From Hyphomicrobiales bacterium (GTDB lineage: Bacteria; Pseudomonadota; Alphaproteobacteria; Rhizobiales; Rhizobiaceae), in the NCBI GenBank assembly GCA_900473805.1, contig UCMS01000031.1, positions 1 to 64,000 on the forward strand: 64,000 nt of DNA, read 5' to 3'. A program made the translations under genes and the position numbers. The notes under the pieces are model-generated. The model saw nothing but the letters and a program-made list of their open reading frames with translations. It ran no database searches and was not told the origin of the DNA. Of the stretch, positions 8,409 to 16,478 are shown piece after piece. Positions within the stretch are counted from its first letter, which is position 1. Each line of letters starts with the position of its first letter.

Positions 8409-10085
8409 ATGAGCGCTGATATCATCATCCACAATGCAATCGTCCTGACCATGGATGACGAGCGCCCCAGGGCAGAAGCGGTCGCGCTGACTGGCAACAA
8501 AGTGACCGCAGTCGGTTCGAATGCCGAGATCCTTGCGCTCGCGGATGCGCAGACCCGCATCATAGACGCGAAAGGGGCAACGGTGCTGCCCGGCTTCAAC
8601 GAAGCCCATATGCATATCTTCGGTGGTTCGGTTTCGCTGGGAGAACTCTCGCTTTTCGGCGTGAAGGGCTTCGATGCACTAAACAAAGCGGTGCGCGACT
8701 ATGCGGCAGCCCATCCAGACCTTCCGCTGCTGGTTGCCCAAACGGCAGATTACACCATTCTCTCCGAGACCGAGCGGGTGACGCGCCACCACCTTGACCG
8801 CATCATTGCCGACCGCCCCTTCCTGATGTACGCGCCGGACCACCACACGGCCTGGGCCAACACAATCGCTCTGGAAAAGGCCGGTATCATCAAGGGCGGC
8901 GACGTGGGTGTCGGCAACGAAATCGTCATGGGGGACGATGGCCTGGCCAATGGCAAACTGCGCGAAACCAACGCCATCAGACCGGTTGCCTCCATGGGCG
9001 TGACCGGAGCCCGGGAAAGCCTGGGTGTCGGCACCGGTGGTGACCCCACCCACGTAACGCCGGAGGAACGCGCTGGAGATATCGCCGTATTGAAGAAGGG
9101 GCTCGCCTATTGCGCGTCTCTCGGCATCACCTCGTTCCAGAACATGGACGGCAACCTCTATCAGCTGGAGATGCTGGACGAGATAGAAAAGACCGACGGC
9201 CTGCCCGTTCGAGTTCGCATGCCCTACCACATGAAGAACTTCATGCCACTCTCCGATCTGGAAGAGAAGGCCGCGGCCTGGAAGAAGCGCTTCGATACGG
9301 ACAAGCTGCGCTGCAACTTCGTCAAGCTGTTCATGGACGGCGTAACCGAAGGCGAAACCGCCGTCTTCGTCGACGATTATGCCCACAAGCCCGGCTGGAA
9401 GGGCGAACCGCTGTTTTCCGCCGAGGCCTTCAATGCGGTCGCGACCGAAGCCAACCGCCTGGGCATGCCAGTCGCGGTCCATGCCATCGGTGATGGTGCG
9501 GTGCGGATGGTGCTTGACGGCTACGAAGCCTCCATTGCCACGAATGGCAAAAGCGATATGCGCAACCGCATCGAGCATATCGAGGTCGTGCACCCGGACG
9601 ATATTCCCCGCTTTGCGGAGACAGGCACGATCGCCTCGATGCAGCCGACGCATCCTCCGGGCTCGGCCGGGCTGCCGCTCGAGCCTTACCTCACCTATAT
9701 CGGTCGCGAGCGTTGGCCCTATGCCTTTGCCTGGAAGACATTGGTAGACGCCGGCGCCACCATTGTTTTCGCCACCGACTGGCCGGTCTCGCCACTGCCG
9801 CCCCTGAGCTGCATCGGTGATGCAATGACCCGTCAGCCTTGGGCGGACGATATGCCGGACCAGCGCCTGAGCCTTGCCGAAACCCTCGCCGCCTATACCC
9901 GCACCGGCGCCTGGGTCGAATACATGGAAGATCGAAAGGGCGTCCTGAAACCCGGCTATCTCGCCGATGTCGTGGTGCTCTCCGGCAACATCGAGACCAC
10001 CCCGCCGGCCGACATCGCCTCGCTGTCGCCCGTGATGACCATCTGCGACGGTCGCGTCACCTTCGATGCCGGAGGGGGCCGATGA
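8409..10085 (+). CDS. YtcJ-type metal-dependent amidohydrolase, copy 2
   Basis: A 558-residue paralogue of the preceding gene, collinear along its whole length and roughly 60 percent identical by eye. It has the same ligand motifs (NEAHMHIF, HAIGDGA, RIEHIEV, FATDWPVSP). The substitutions cluster in the stretch after the first His motif and near the substrate loops, for example THPPGSAGLPLEPY instead of the corresponding HYPGGTCFPAEPT. The two enzymes therefore probably act on related but different substrates. The stop codon overlaps the start of the TetR gene (ATGA), which places the regulator in the same operon. Confidence 0.9.
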   Translation: MSADIIIHNAIVLTMDDERPRAEAVALTGNKVTAVGSNAEILALADAQTRIIDAKGATVLPGFNEAHMHIFGGSVSLGELSLFGVKGFDALNKAVRDYAAAHPDLPLLVAQTADYTILSETERVTRHHLDRIIADRPFLMYAPDHHTAWANTIALEKAGIIKGGDVGVGNEIVMGDDGLANGKLRETNAIRPVASMGVTGARESLGVGTGGDPTHVTPEERAGDIAVLKKGLAYCASLGITSFQNMDGNLYQLEMLDEIEKTDGLPVRVRMPYHMKNFMPLSDLEEKAAAWKKRFDTDKLRCNFVKLFMDGVTEGETAVFVDDYAHKPGWKGEPLFSAEAFNAVATEANRLGMPVAVHAIGDGAVRMVLDGYEASIATNGKSDMRNRIEHIEVVHPDDIPRFAETGTIASMQPTHPPGSAGLPLEPYLTYIGRERWPYAFAWKTLVDAGATIVFATDWPVSPLPPLSCIGDAMTRQPWADDMPDQRLSLAETLAAYTRTGAWVEYMEDRKGVLKPGYLADVVVLSGNIETTPPADIASLSPVMTICDGRVTFDAGGGR

Positions 10086-10762
10086 ACAAGGCGGCAGACG
10101 CTGCGACTGACAGATCATCGGCCGACGCTTCCCGCGGACGCCCGGCCGGTGCAACACGCAAAGGTGTTGAAACCCGTCTGCGAATTATCCGCGGCGCGCG
10201 CGAAGCGCTCGAGGAAGGCGGCATGGAGGCGCTGACGACGCGGCGGATCGCGGCCTCGGCGGGCGTGAAGCTCGCGACCCTGCACTATTACTTCGACAGC
10301 AAGGAAAGCCTGCTGATTGCGGTCCTCGAAGACTTGCTGGCGGAAATGGACACGGCCTATCGCCAGGAAGTCGCCCTGCCGCCGGCGCCGGAGGACCGGG
10401 TGGAAGCCCTGATCCGCACAAGCTGGCGCTACATTCAGCGCACCCGCAACAAGCAGATCGCGCAGACCGAGCTTACCCTTTACGCACTTCGCACCAAGGG
10501 CTCCGAATGGCTCGCGGCGCGTCAGTACAACGCGTATATCGACTTTTACGGTCATCTGGTCTTCGAGGACGACAGCGATGACGAACTCCGGCGCATCGGC
10601 AGAGCCGTCGGTCGCCAGATGCTGATCGGCATCGACGGCATCATTCTGCAAAGCTATGCTCTGCAAGACCTGACCGCATCAAATGCCGATATCGAGGCGC
10701 TGATTGTTGCCATGCGCGGCTATCTGCGTCGACTGCTGGCCGAGCGCGACAAGCACCTCTAA
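10082..10762 (+). CDS. TetR family transcriptional regulator
   Basis: A 226-residue TetR-type repressor. The N-terminal helix-turn-helix is clear (about residues 30-75: LTTRRIAASAGVKLATLHYYFDSK), with a variable ligand-binding C-terminal domain. The first 25 residues are a basic, disordered extension. The start is ATG 10082, with GGAGGGGG just upstream and overlap with the preceding stop. As the last gene of the amidohydrolase operon it is the likely local regulator. Its stop overlaps, by four bases, the stop of the convergent fuconolactonase gene. Confidence 0.88.
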   Translation: MNKAADAATDRSSADASRGRPAGATRKGVETRLRIIRGAREALEEGGMEALTTRRIAASAGVKLATLHYYFDSKESLLIAVLEDLLAEMDTAYRQEVALPPAPEDRVEALIRTSWRYIQRTRNKQIAQTELTLYALRTKGSEWLAARQYNAYIDFYGHLVFEDDSDDELRRIGRAVGRQMLIGIDGIILQSYALQDLTASNADIEALIVAMRGYLRRLLAERDKHL

Positions 10763-11598
10763 CCCAATCGCCACAGCTGCTTGGCATTCGCCGCGAAGAG
10801 CTTTTCCTTCTCTTCCACCGTGCATCCATGCAGCAGCGCCTGTGTGGTCGCGACCCAGGTCGACAGGCCTCCACCGAGAGTGCAGACCGGCCAATCGGAC
10901 CCCCAGATGGCCCGATCGAAGCCGAAAGCCCCGATCGTGTGATCGAAATAGGGTTTCAGGTCTTCCAGCGTCCAGGTTTCGCGATCGCCATAGGCGGGGA
11001 TACCGGAGATCTTGACGCGGACGTTATCTCTTTGCGCGATCTCCGTGATACCGGCCTTCCAACTCTCGTAACCATGCCCCTTGATATCGGGCACACCGCA
11101 GTGATCCAGGATAAACGTAACGTCGGGCGCGAGATCGATCAGCGCCTTTGCTTTGTCGACCTGATGCGGGAACATGCAGAGATCGAAGGTCAGCCCCGTC
11201 CCGGAGAGACGCTTCACGTTTTCCCGGAACAAGGCCCCCTCGGACACATCGTCCGGAACGACATGCAGCACGCGGCGAAACCCCTTGACGAAGGGATTGC
11301 CGAGCTGCGTCTCCAGATAGGCGGCAAACCCGGCCTCTTCCGGGCGGCACGAGGCAATCACGCCACGCAGGAGGCTTCCGGCTGAGTGCGACAATGCCTG
11401 GACCATATCGGTCTCGGCGGCGATATCGCCGGGTGCAACATCCACCTCCATGTGCAGCACCGAGGAAATCCCCAGCCGCCTTGCCTCTCGTGAATAGGTC
11501 TCCCAGGTAAAATCGGCATCGAGTTGCGGTTCGTCCCGGAGCCAGGGATAGGTCAAGCGGTTACGGTAGATCAGGTGAAGATGCGTATCGATGATCAT
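10759..11598 (-). CDS. L-fuconolactonase-like amidohydrolase-2 family hydrolase
   Basis: A 279-residue TIM-barrel hydrolase of the amidohydrolase-2 family. The metal-binding start MIIDTHLHL, the LDHCGVPD motif and the C-terminal GSDWPVCT are all visible. The family opens sugar lactones such as L-fucono-1,5-lactone or 2-pyrone-4,6-dicarboxylate. The fuconolactonase assignment rests on neighbours: an IclR regulator upstream and, divergently, enzymes of the non-phosphorylated L-fucose route. A GGAGGGG site lies six bases before the ATG. It appears to be transcribed with the IclR gene 28 bases upstream. Confidence 0.85.
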   Translation of the reverse strand: MIIDTHLHLIYRNRLTYPWLRDEPQLDADFTWETYSREARRLGISSVLHMEVDVAPGDIAAETDMVQALSHSAGSLLRGVIASCRPEEAGFAAYLETQLGNPFVKGFRRVLHVVPDDVSEGALFRENVKRLSGTGLTFDLCMFPHQVDKAKALIDLAPDVTFILDHCGVPDIKGHGYESWKAGITEIAQRDNVRVKISGIPAYGDRETWTLEDLKPYFDHTIGAFGFDRAIWGSDWPVCTLGGGLSTWVATTQALLHGCTVEEKEKLFAANAKQLWRLG

Positions 11599-11626
11599 GT
11601 CAGGCCCCTCCCAAGGCCGATGAAAG

Positions 11627-12427
11627 TCAATCTGTATCAGAGAGCTCCGCTCCGAGGCCGGCTCCCACCAGGGCCGAGATCCGACGGGCGGTGTCCGTCA
11701 ATGCCTCGACCGTGCGGGTAATATCGGGCGCTTCGGGGGCATTGATGATCGTGATGTAAGGTACGGTGAGCGCCCCGATTGCCTCGCCGTCGGCGCCGAC
11801 GATCGGGGCTGAAAGGTTCATGACTCCGGCCGTCTGTGCGCTCGGCATCATCTCGTAGCCGCGGGCACGGATCTGTTCCAGTCGCGCGGCAAACGCTTCG
11901 GTCATCCGGCCCTCCGGTCCGCCGCTTGCCACATGCTCCGCCACCATCATCGCCCGCACTTCGGGACTGCGAAAGGCCAGCAGCACGTGACCCGAACCGG
12001 TGTCGAACAAACCCATTCGAGAACCGACACGGATGGAAATTCCCCAGTAGTTGGGGGCCTCAATCTGGGCGATCACGACCGGGTGGCCCCGGTCATAGAC
12101 AACGATGTGGTTTTCCTGCTGCGTGACATCGGCCAGTTGCCGCATCAGTGGCATGGCCAGCGACGCAAGCCGCCGCGTCGGTGCATGCAGTTGGGCAAGA
12201 CCGAACAGCTTCAGCGTCAGGACATAACGGTCGCCATCGAGCCGTGCGACATAGCCGCGTTTCACGAGCCGATCGAGCATCCGATAGAATTCATTGGGGC
12301 TGCGATCGAGCTTCTTGGCGATCTCAGCCTGGCTCAAGCCCCCGTCGACGCCTGCCAGAAGCTCCAGAATATCGAGTCCCTTGTCGAGCGCCGGCGCCCG
12401 GTAGCGGTCCTGGTCAAGATCAGTCAC
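11627..12427 (-). CDS. IclR family transcriptional regulator
   Basis: A regulator of about 266 residues. The winged helix lies at about residues 10-75 (LDILELLAGVDGGLSQAEIAKKLDRS, read in parts) and the C-terminal IclR effector domain from about 80 to 250. The start is GTG 12427, because AAGGAG ends eight bases before it; another GTG nine bases upstream lies inside that ribosome site. The gene is divergent from the SDR/FAH pair and upstream of the lactonase on its own strand, so it is the likely switch for both arms of the sugar acid cluster. Confidence 0.87.
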   Translation of the reverse strand: MTDLDQDRYRAPALDKGLDILELLAGVDGGLSQAEIAKKLDRSPNEFYRMLDRLVKRGYVARLDGDRYVLTLKLFGLAQLHAPTRRLASLAMPLMRQLADVTQQENHIVVYDRGHPVVIAQIEAPNYWGISIRVGSRMGLFDTGSGHVLLAFRSPEVRAMMVAEHVASGGPEGRMTEAFAARLEQIRARGYEMMPSAQTAGVMNLSAPIVGADGEAIGALTVPYITIINAPEAPDITRTVEALTDTARRISALVGAGLGAELSDTD

Positions 12428-12459
12428 GCATTTCACTCCTTGAACCCACCGATGTGACC

Positions 12460-12488
12460 TTGACGATCATGAATAAATGTTTTGCATA
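12460..12488 (+). promoter_or_regulatory. Candidate -35/-10 promoter for the SDR-FAH unit
   Basis: TTGACG, 17 bases, then TGCATA lies in the divergent IclR/SDR intergenic region, followed 74 bases later by the SDR start. The stretch around it is AT-rich and contains a direct repeat ATGAAT (12469 and 12488), a possible IclR contact. The match is moderate. Confidence 0.35.
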
Positions 12489-12562
12489 TGAATGAAGCTC
12501 GCATCCTCTGCCGGAATATGCAAGGGTCGAGTGACGAGAGATCGGCTGGAGGAGCCAAGAGG

Positions 12563-13297
12563 ATGAACCTGCCTTTGAAGAACAAGCATGTCCTGGTAAC
12601 GGCTGCCGGCCAGGGGATCGGTCGCGCCAGCGCACTCGCTTTCGCGCGCGCCGGTGCGACGGTCGTGGCTACCGACATCAACACGGACGCCCTGGCAACG
12701 CTGGATGGCGAGGCCGGGATTACGACCCGCAAGCTCGACGTCCTGAACGACGAGGCAGTGCAACTCGTTGTCGCCGAGACCGGTCCCTTCGACGTGCTGT
12801 TCAATTGCGCCGGTGTCGTGCATGGCGGCACCGTTCTGGACATGGCCGACAAGGATCTCGACTTTGCCTTCGACCTCAACGTTCGCGCCATGATCCGCAC
12901 GATCCGTGCGGTTCTGCCGGCCATGCTGGAGCGCGGCGAAGGATCAATTATCAACATGGCGTCTGTGGCAAGCTCGGTGAAGGGCGTGCCGAACCGGTGT
13001 GCCTACACGGTGACCAAGGCGGCGGTTGTCGGCTTGACCAAGTCAGTGGCTGCCGATTACGTGACGCAGGGCATCCGCTGCAACGCGATCTGCCCGGGCA
13101 CCGTCGAAAGCCCGTCGTTGCAGGATCGTATGCGTGCCCAGGGCGATTACGATGCGGCCCGCGCCGCCTTCATCGCGCGCCAACCGATGGGCCGGCTCGG
13201 CACGCCGGAAGAAATCGCCGACCTCGCCGTCTACATCGCCGGCGCCACCTATACCTCAGGCCAGGCCTTTGCCATCGACGGCGGCTGGACGATCTAA
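12563..13297 (+). CDS. SDR oxidoreductase, 2-keto-3-deoxy-L-fuconate dehydrogenase-like
   Basis: A classical short-chain dehydrogenase of 244 residues. It has the NAD-binding TAAGQGIGRA near residue 12, NCAGV near 79 and the catalytic Ser/Tyr-x3-Lys (YTVTK near 150). The sequence is of the 2-keto-3-deoxy-L-fuconate dehydrogenase/BDH2 kind (ICPGTVESPSL is typical). It would oxidise 2-keto-3-deoxy-L-fuconate to the 2,4-diketo acid. The start is ATG 12563, with GGAGGAG eight bases upstream. The FAH-family gene follows after 21 bases. Confidence 0.85.
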   Translation: MNLPLKNKHVLVTAAGQGIGRASALAFARAGATVVATDINTDALATLDGEAGITTRKLDVLNDEAVQLVVAETGPFDVLFNCAGVVHGGTVLDMADKDLDFAFDLNVRAMIRTIRAVLPAMLERGEGSIINMASVASSVKGVPNRCAYTVTKAAVVGLTKSVAADYVTQGIRCNAICPGTVESPSLQDRMRAQGDYDAARAAFIARQPMGRLGTPEEIADLAVYIAGATYTSGQAFAIDGGWTI

Positions 13298-13318
13298 TTC
13301 TGAAGAAGGAAGAACACC

Positions 13319-14161
13319 ATGAAACTGATGCGTGTCGGCCCGCTGGGTCAGGAAAAGCCTGCGATCCTCGACAAGGATGGCAAGGTTCGTGACCTCTCGG
13401 GCCACGTCGCCGATATCGGCGGCGCTGCCATCTCGCCGGAAGGGCTCGCCAAGATCGCAGCCATCGATACGGCCTCGCTGCCGGAAATCGCGATGGATCG
13501 TATCGGCGCCTGCGTTGCCGGCACCGGCAAGTTCATCTGCATCGGCCTCAACTATTCCGACCACGCCGCCGAGACCGGCGCGACGGTGCCGCCGGAGCCC
13601 GTCATCTTCATGAAGGCGACCTCGGCCATCTGCGGCCCGAATGACGACGTCCTCATCCCGCGCGGTTCGGAGAAGACCGACTGGGAAGTCGAACTCGGCG
13701 TCGTCATCGGCAAGACCGCGAAATATGTCTCCGAAGCAGACGCCATGGATTATGTTGCCGGCTACTGCGTCTCTCACGATGTCTCGGAACGCGCCTTCCA
13801 GACCGAACGCGCCGGCCAGTGGACCAAGGGTAAGTCCTGCGACACCTTCGGCCCGATCGGCCCCTGGCTTGTCACCAAGGACGAGATTGCCAATCCGCAT
13901 GACCTAAAGATGTGGCTCTCGGTCAACGGCAAGATGATGCAGGACGGCTCGTCGAAGACCATGGTCTACGGCGTTGCCCACGTTGTTTCCTATCTTAGCC
14001 AGTTCATGAGCCTGCATCCCGGCGACATCATCTCCACCGGCACGCCTCCGGGCGTCGGCCTCGGCATGAAGCCCCCGCAGTTCCTGAAGGCCGGCGACGT
14101 TGTCGAGCTCGGCATCGAGGGTCTCGGCACACAGAAGCAGACCTTCAAGGCGGATGTTTGA
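13319..14161 (+). CDS. FAH family hydrolase, 2,4-diketo-3-deoxy-L-fuconate hydrolase-like
   Basis: A 280-residue fumarylacetoacetate hydrolase-fold enzyme. The metal-ligand acids lie in DWEVELGVVIG (about residues 121-131) and KSCDTFGPIGPW (about 171-182), and the C-terminal STGTPPGVGLG loop is intact. In this gene context it would cleave the diketo sugar acid to pyruvate plus lactate (L-fucose route). Related enzymes act in aromatic meta-cleavage, so the assignment depends on the neighbours. A strong terminator follows. Confidence 0.86.
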   Translation: MKLMRVGPLGQEKPAILDKDGKVRDLSGHVADIGGAAISPEGLAKIAAIDTASLPEIAMDRIGACVAGTGKFICIGLNYSDHAAETGATVPPEPVIFMKATSAICGPNDDVLIPRGSEKTDWEVELGVVIGKTAKYVSEADAMDYVAGYCVSHDVSERAFQTERAGQWTKGKSCDTFGPIGPWLVTKDEIANPHDLKMWLSVNGKMMQDGSSKTMVYGVAHVVSYLSQFMSLHPGDIISTGTPPGVGLGMKPPQFLKAGDVVELGIEGLGTQKQTFKADV

Positions 14162-14180
14162 TCCGCGACCGATACGAAAA

Positions 14181-14202
14181 CCCCGCCACATGGCGGGGTT
14201 TT
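14181..14202 (+). terminator. Rho-independent terminator after the FAH gene
   Basis: A seven-base GC stem (CCCCGCC/GGCGGGG) with loop ACAT is followed by TTTT, 19 bases after the FAH stop codon. AAAA on the other side could make it work in both directions. Confidence 0.85.
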
Positions 14203-14312
14203 GCGTTTCAAAGCCATGTGTGCCCGATGACAGCGTCACTCCATTCGTATGGACTTGTCCTGGCCCTCCCACTATCTTGTTATGAGGTATCACTCGGTAG
14301 TGTGGAGCGACC

Positions 14313-14585
14313 ATGGCGACCTCGCTGAAAATCGATGACGCATTAAAAGAGCGGGTGCAGCAACTGGCCAATGAGCGCAAACGCTCGGCCCATGGATTGA
14401 TGCTGGAAGCGATTGAGCAATATGTGGAGCGGGAAGAGGCGCGTGAGACCTTCACGCGCGAGGCACTTGCATCCTGGACGGCTTACAAGGCAACGGGTCG
14501 CCACCTGACGCTGGACGAGGTGAGCGACTGGCTCGAAACCTGGGGCACAGCCGACGAAAAACCGGTGCCCGAGTGCCACGAGTAA
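14313..14585 (+). CDS. Ribbon-helix-helix antitoxin (CopG/ParD type)
   Basis: A 90-residue protein with an N-terminal ribbon-helix-helix (ATSLKIDDALKERVQQLANE, then KRSAHGLMLEAIEQYV). It has an acidic C-terminal tail ending near DEKPVPECHE, as expected for the toxin-binding part. It is the first gene of a two-gene unit and its end overlaps the toxin gene by 13 bases. Such antitoxins repress their own promoter. Confidence 0.83.
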   Translation: MATSLKIDDALKERVQQLANERKRSAHGLMLEAIEQYVEREEARETFTREALASWTAYKATGRHLTLDEVSDWLETWGTADEKPVPECHE

Positions 14586-14866
14586 TCGTCACGGAAGGAG
14601 CGGCGATTGGCTTGGAAAGATGCCGTCGCTTTCTTGAGGCGAGGTCACCGGAGGCCGTCGGAAAGGCAGCGAAAGAAATCAAACGGCAGTTTGAACTCCT
14701 TGCCAGCAGCCCGGAACGGGGACGGCCCCTGCCACGCTTTCCAGGCTTGCGAGAATTGACGATTGGGTTCGGCGCGACTGGCTATGTCGCTCTCTACCAC
14801 TACGAAAAGCCGGAGGATGCCGTGCGCATTCTGGCATTCAGGCATCAGAAAGAGGCCGGCTATTAA
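14573..14866 (+). CDS. RelE/ParE family toxin
   Basis: A 97-residue toxin-like protein of the ParE/RelE superfamily. The typical pattern is present: a helix pair rich in Arg/Lys, then SSPERGRPLPRFPGLRELTI and VALYHYEK, ending with an ILAFRHQKEAGY strand. The start GTG lies inside the end of the antitoxin gene, so translation is coupled. The target (gyrase or mRNA) cannot be told from sequence. Confidence 0.82.
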   Translation: MPRVIVTEGAAIGLERCRRFLEARSPEAVGKAAKEIKRQFELLASSPERGRPLPRFPGLRELTIGFGATGYVALYHYEKPEDAVRILAFRHQKEAGY

Positions 14867-14904
14867 AGCCAAATTTTCACGAGGGCGCTTCGGCAGCCAA
14901 CAAA

Positions 14905-14930
14905 AAAGCCGGGCGTCACCACCCGGCTTT
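14905..14930 (-). terminator. Rho-independent terminator for pntB
   Basis: A nine-base perfect stem (AAAGCCGGG/CCCGGCTTT) is followed on the minus strand by a run of T. It lies 24 bases beyond the pntB stop codon, and it also separates pntB from the convergent toxin gene. Confidence 0.85.
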
Positions 14931-14954
14931 CCTGCTTCTCAAATCGTACCCGCC

Positions 14955-16457
14955 TTACTTAATCAGCGGCAAAATACTGTCGATCGACTTCTTCGCGTCA
15001 CCGTAGAACATCCGCGTATTCTCCTTGTAGAACAGCGGGTTCTCGATGCCGGAATAGCCGGTGCCCTGGCCGCGCTTGGAGACGAAGACCTGCTTGGCCT
15101 TCCAGACTTCGAGAACCGGCATGCCGGCGATCGGCGAGTTCGGGTCTTCCTGGGCAGCCGGGTTGACGATGTCGTTCGAGCCGATGACGATAACGACGTC
15201 CGTCTCGGGAAAGTCCTCGTTGATCTCGTCCATTTCCAGAACGATGTCATAGGGCACTTTCGCTTCGGCTAGCAGCACGTTCATGTGGCCCGGCAGACGA
15301 CCGGCGACCGGGTGAATGGCAAAGCGCACGGTCTTGCCGGCAGCCCGCAGCTTGCGGGTCAGTTCCGACACAGACTGCTGCGCCTGCGCAACCGCCATGC
15401 CATAGCCCGGCACGATGATGACGCTGTCGGCATCATTGAGCGCATTGGCAACGCCGTCGCCATCGATGGCGATCTGCTCGCCGGTCACTTCCATCTGCGG
15501 TCCGGTCGAGCCGCCGAAGCCGCCGAGGATGACCGAGACAAAGCTGCGGTTCATCGCCTTGCACATGATGTAGGAGAGGATCGCACCCGAGGAGCCGACC
15601 AGCGCGCCGACGACGATCAGGAGATCGTTCGACAGCGAGAAGCCGATGGCCGCAGCCGCCCAACCCGAATAGCTGTTGAGCATCGAAACGACGACCGGCA
15701 TGTCGGCGCCGCCGATGCCCATGATCAAGTGGTAACCGATGAAGAGCGCCAGAAGCGTCATCAGGATCAGCGTCCAGCTGCCCGCGCCGTTGAAGTAGAG
15801 CACCAGCAACAGGAGCGAGCCGAGGGCTGCACCAGCATTCAAGAGATGACCGCCGGGCAGCTTCTTGGCCTTGCCGTCGACCTTGCCGGCGAGTTTGCCA
15901 TAGGCAACGACCGAGCCGGTAAAGGTAACCGCCCCAATGAAGACGCCGAGGAAGACCTCGATCTTCAGGACGGCGATCTCGGGCCCGGTCTTCTCCGCGA
16001 TCTTCAGCGCAAAACCGGTGAAATCCTTGAAGAGGTCGGTGTGGCCGGCCTGGATGGCGCACGCGACCGCATTGACGGCCGGATCACAGAAGGCGATGCC
16101 CGCATCCGCGATCGTGCTGGCAATCCGCCACATCTCGATTTCGGCATTGAAACCGATGAAGACCGCGGCGAGGCCGACCAGCGAGTGCATGGCAGCAACC
16201 AGCTGCGGCATTTCCGTCATCTGTACGCGCTGAGCGACGACCCAGCCGATCCCGCCACCAATGGCGATCATCACGACCGAGACGAACCAGTTGCCGGCAC
16301 CGGGGCCATACAGCGTCGCGAGGACCGCAAGGCCCATGCCGACGATGCCATACCATACGGCGCGCTTGGCGCTTTCCTGACCCGAGAGGCCGCCGAGCGA
16401 CAGGATGAAGAGAACAGCTGCGACGACATAGGCCGCTGTGGTGAATCCGTATTCCAT
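14955..16457 (-). CDS. pntB: NAD(P) transhydrogenase subunit beta
   Basis: The membrane and NADP(H)-binding subunit of proton-translocating transhydrogenase. It couples hydride transfer from NADH to NADP+ with proton entry, supplying NADPH. Multiple membrane helices fill the first 300 residues. The NADP-binding domain is C-terminal ([40 protein letters not shown]). At 500 residues it is some 30-40 longer than the E. coli protein; the extra segment lies near residues 115-150 ([17 protein letters not shown]). It is 21 bases downstream of pntA in one operon. Confidence 0.95.
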   Translation of the reverse strand: MEYGFTTAAYVVAAVLFILSLGGLSGQESAKRAVWYGIVGMGLAVLATLYGPGAGNWFVSVVMIAIGGGIGWVVAQRVQMTEMPQLVAAMHSLVGLAAVFIGFNAEIEMWRIASTIADAGIAFCDPAVNAVACAIQAGHTDLFKDFTGFALKIAEKTGPEIAVLKIEVFLGVFIGAVTFTGSVVAYGKLAGKVDGKAKKLPGGHLLNAGAALGSLLLLVLYFNGAGSWTLILMTLLALFIGYHLIMGIGGADMPVVVSMLNSYSGWAAAAIGFSLSNDLLIVVGALVGSSGAILSYIMCKAMNRSFVSVILGGFGGSTGPQMEVTGEQIAIDGDGVANALNDADSVIIVPGYGMAVAQAQQSVSELTRKLRAAGKTVRFAIHPVAGRLPGHMNVLLAEAKVPYDIVLEMDEINEDFPETDVVIVIGSNDIVNPAAQEDPNSPIAGMPVLEVWKAKQVFVSKRGQGTGYSGIENPLFYKENTRMFYGDAKKSIDSILPLIK

Positions 16458-16478
16458 GTGTGTGTCCCCTCCCCTAAC

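Noticed and set aside
8679..10157. A 492-residue minus-strand open frame
   Set aside because: It is the mirror of the second YtcJ-type amidohydrolase, whose motifs are all in the plus frame.
10082..10762. A longer 307-residue reading of the TetR gene from 9839
   Set aside because: The extra N-terminal part is a mirror of the amidohydrolase gene in another frame; the ATG at 10082 has a strong ribosome site.
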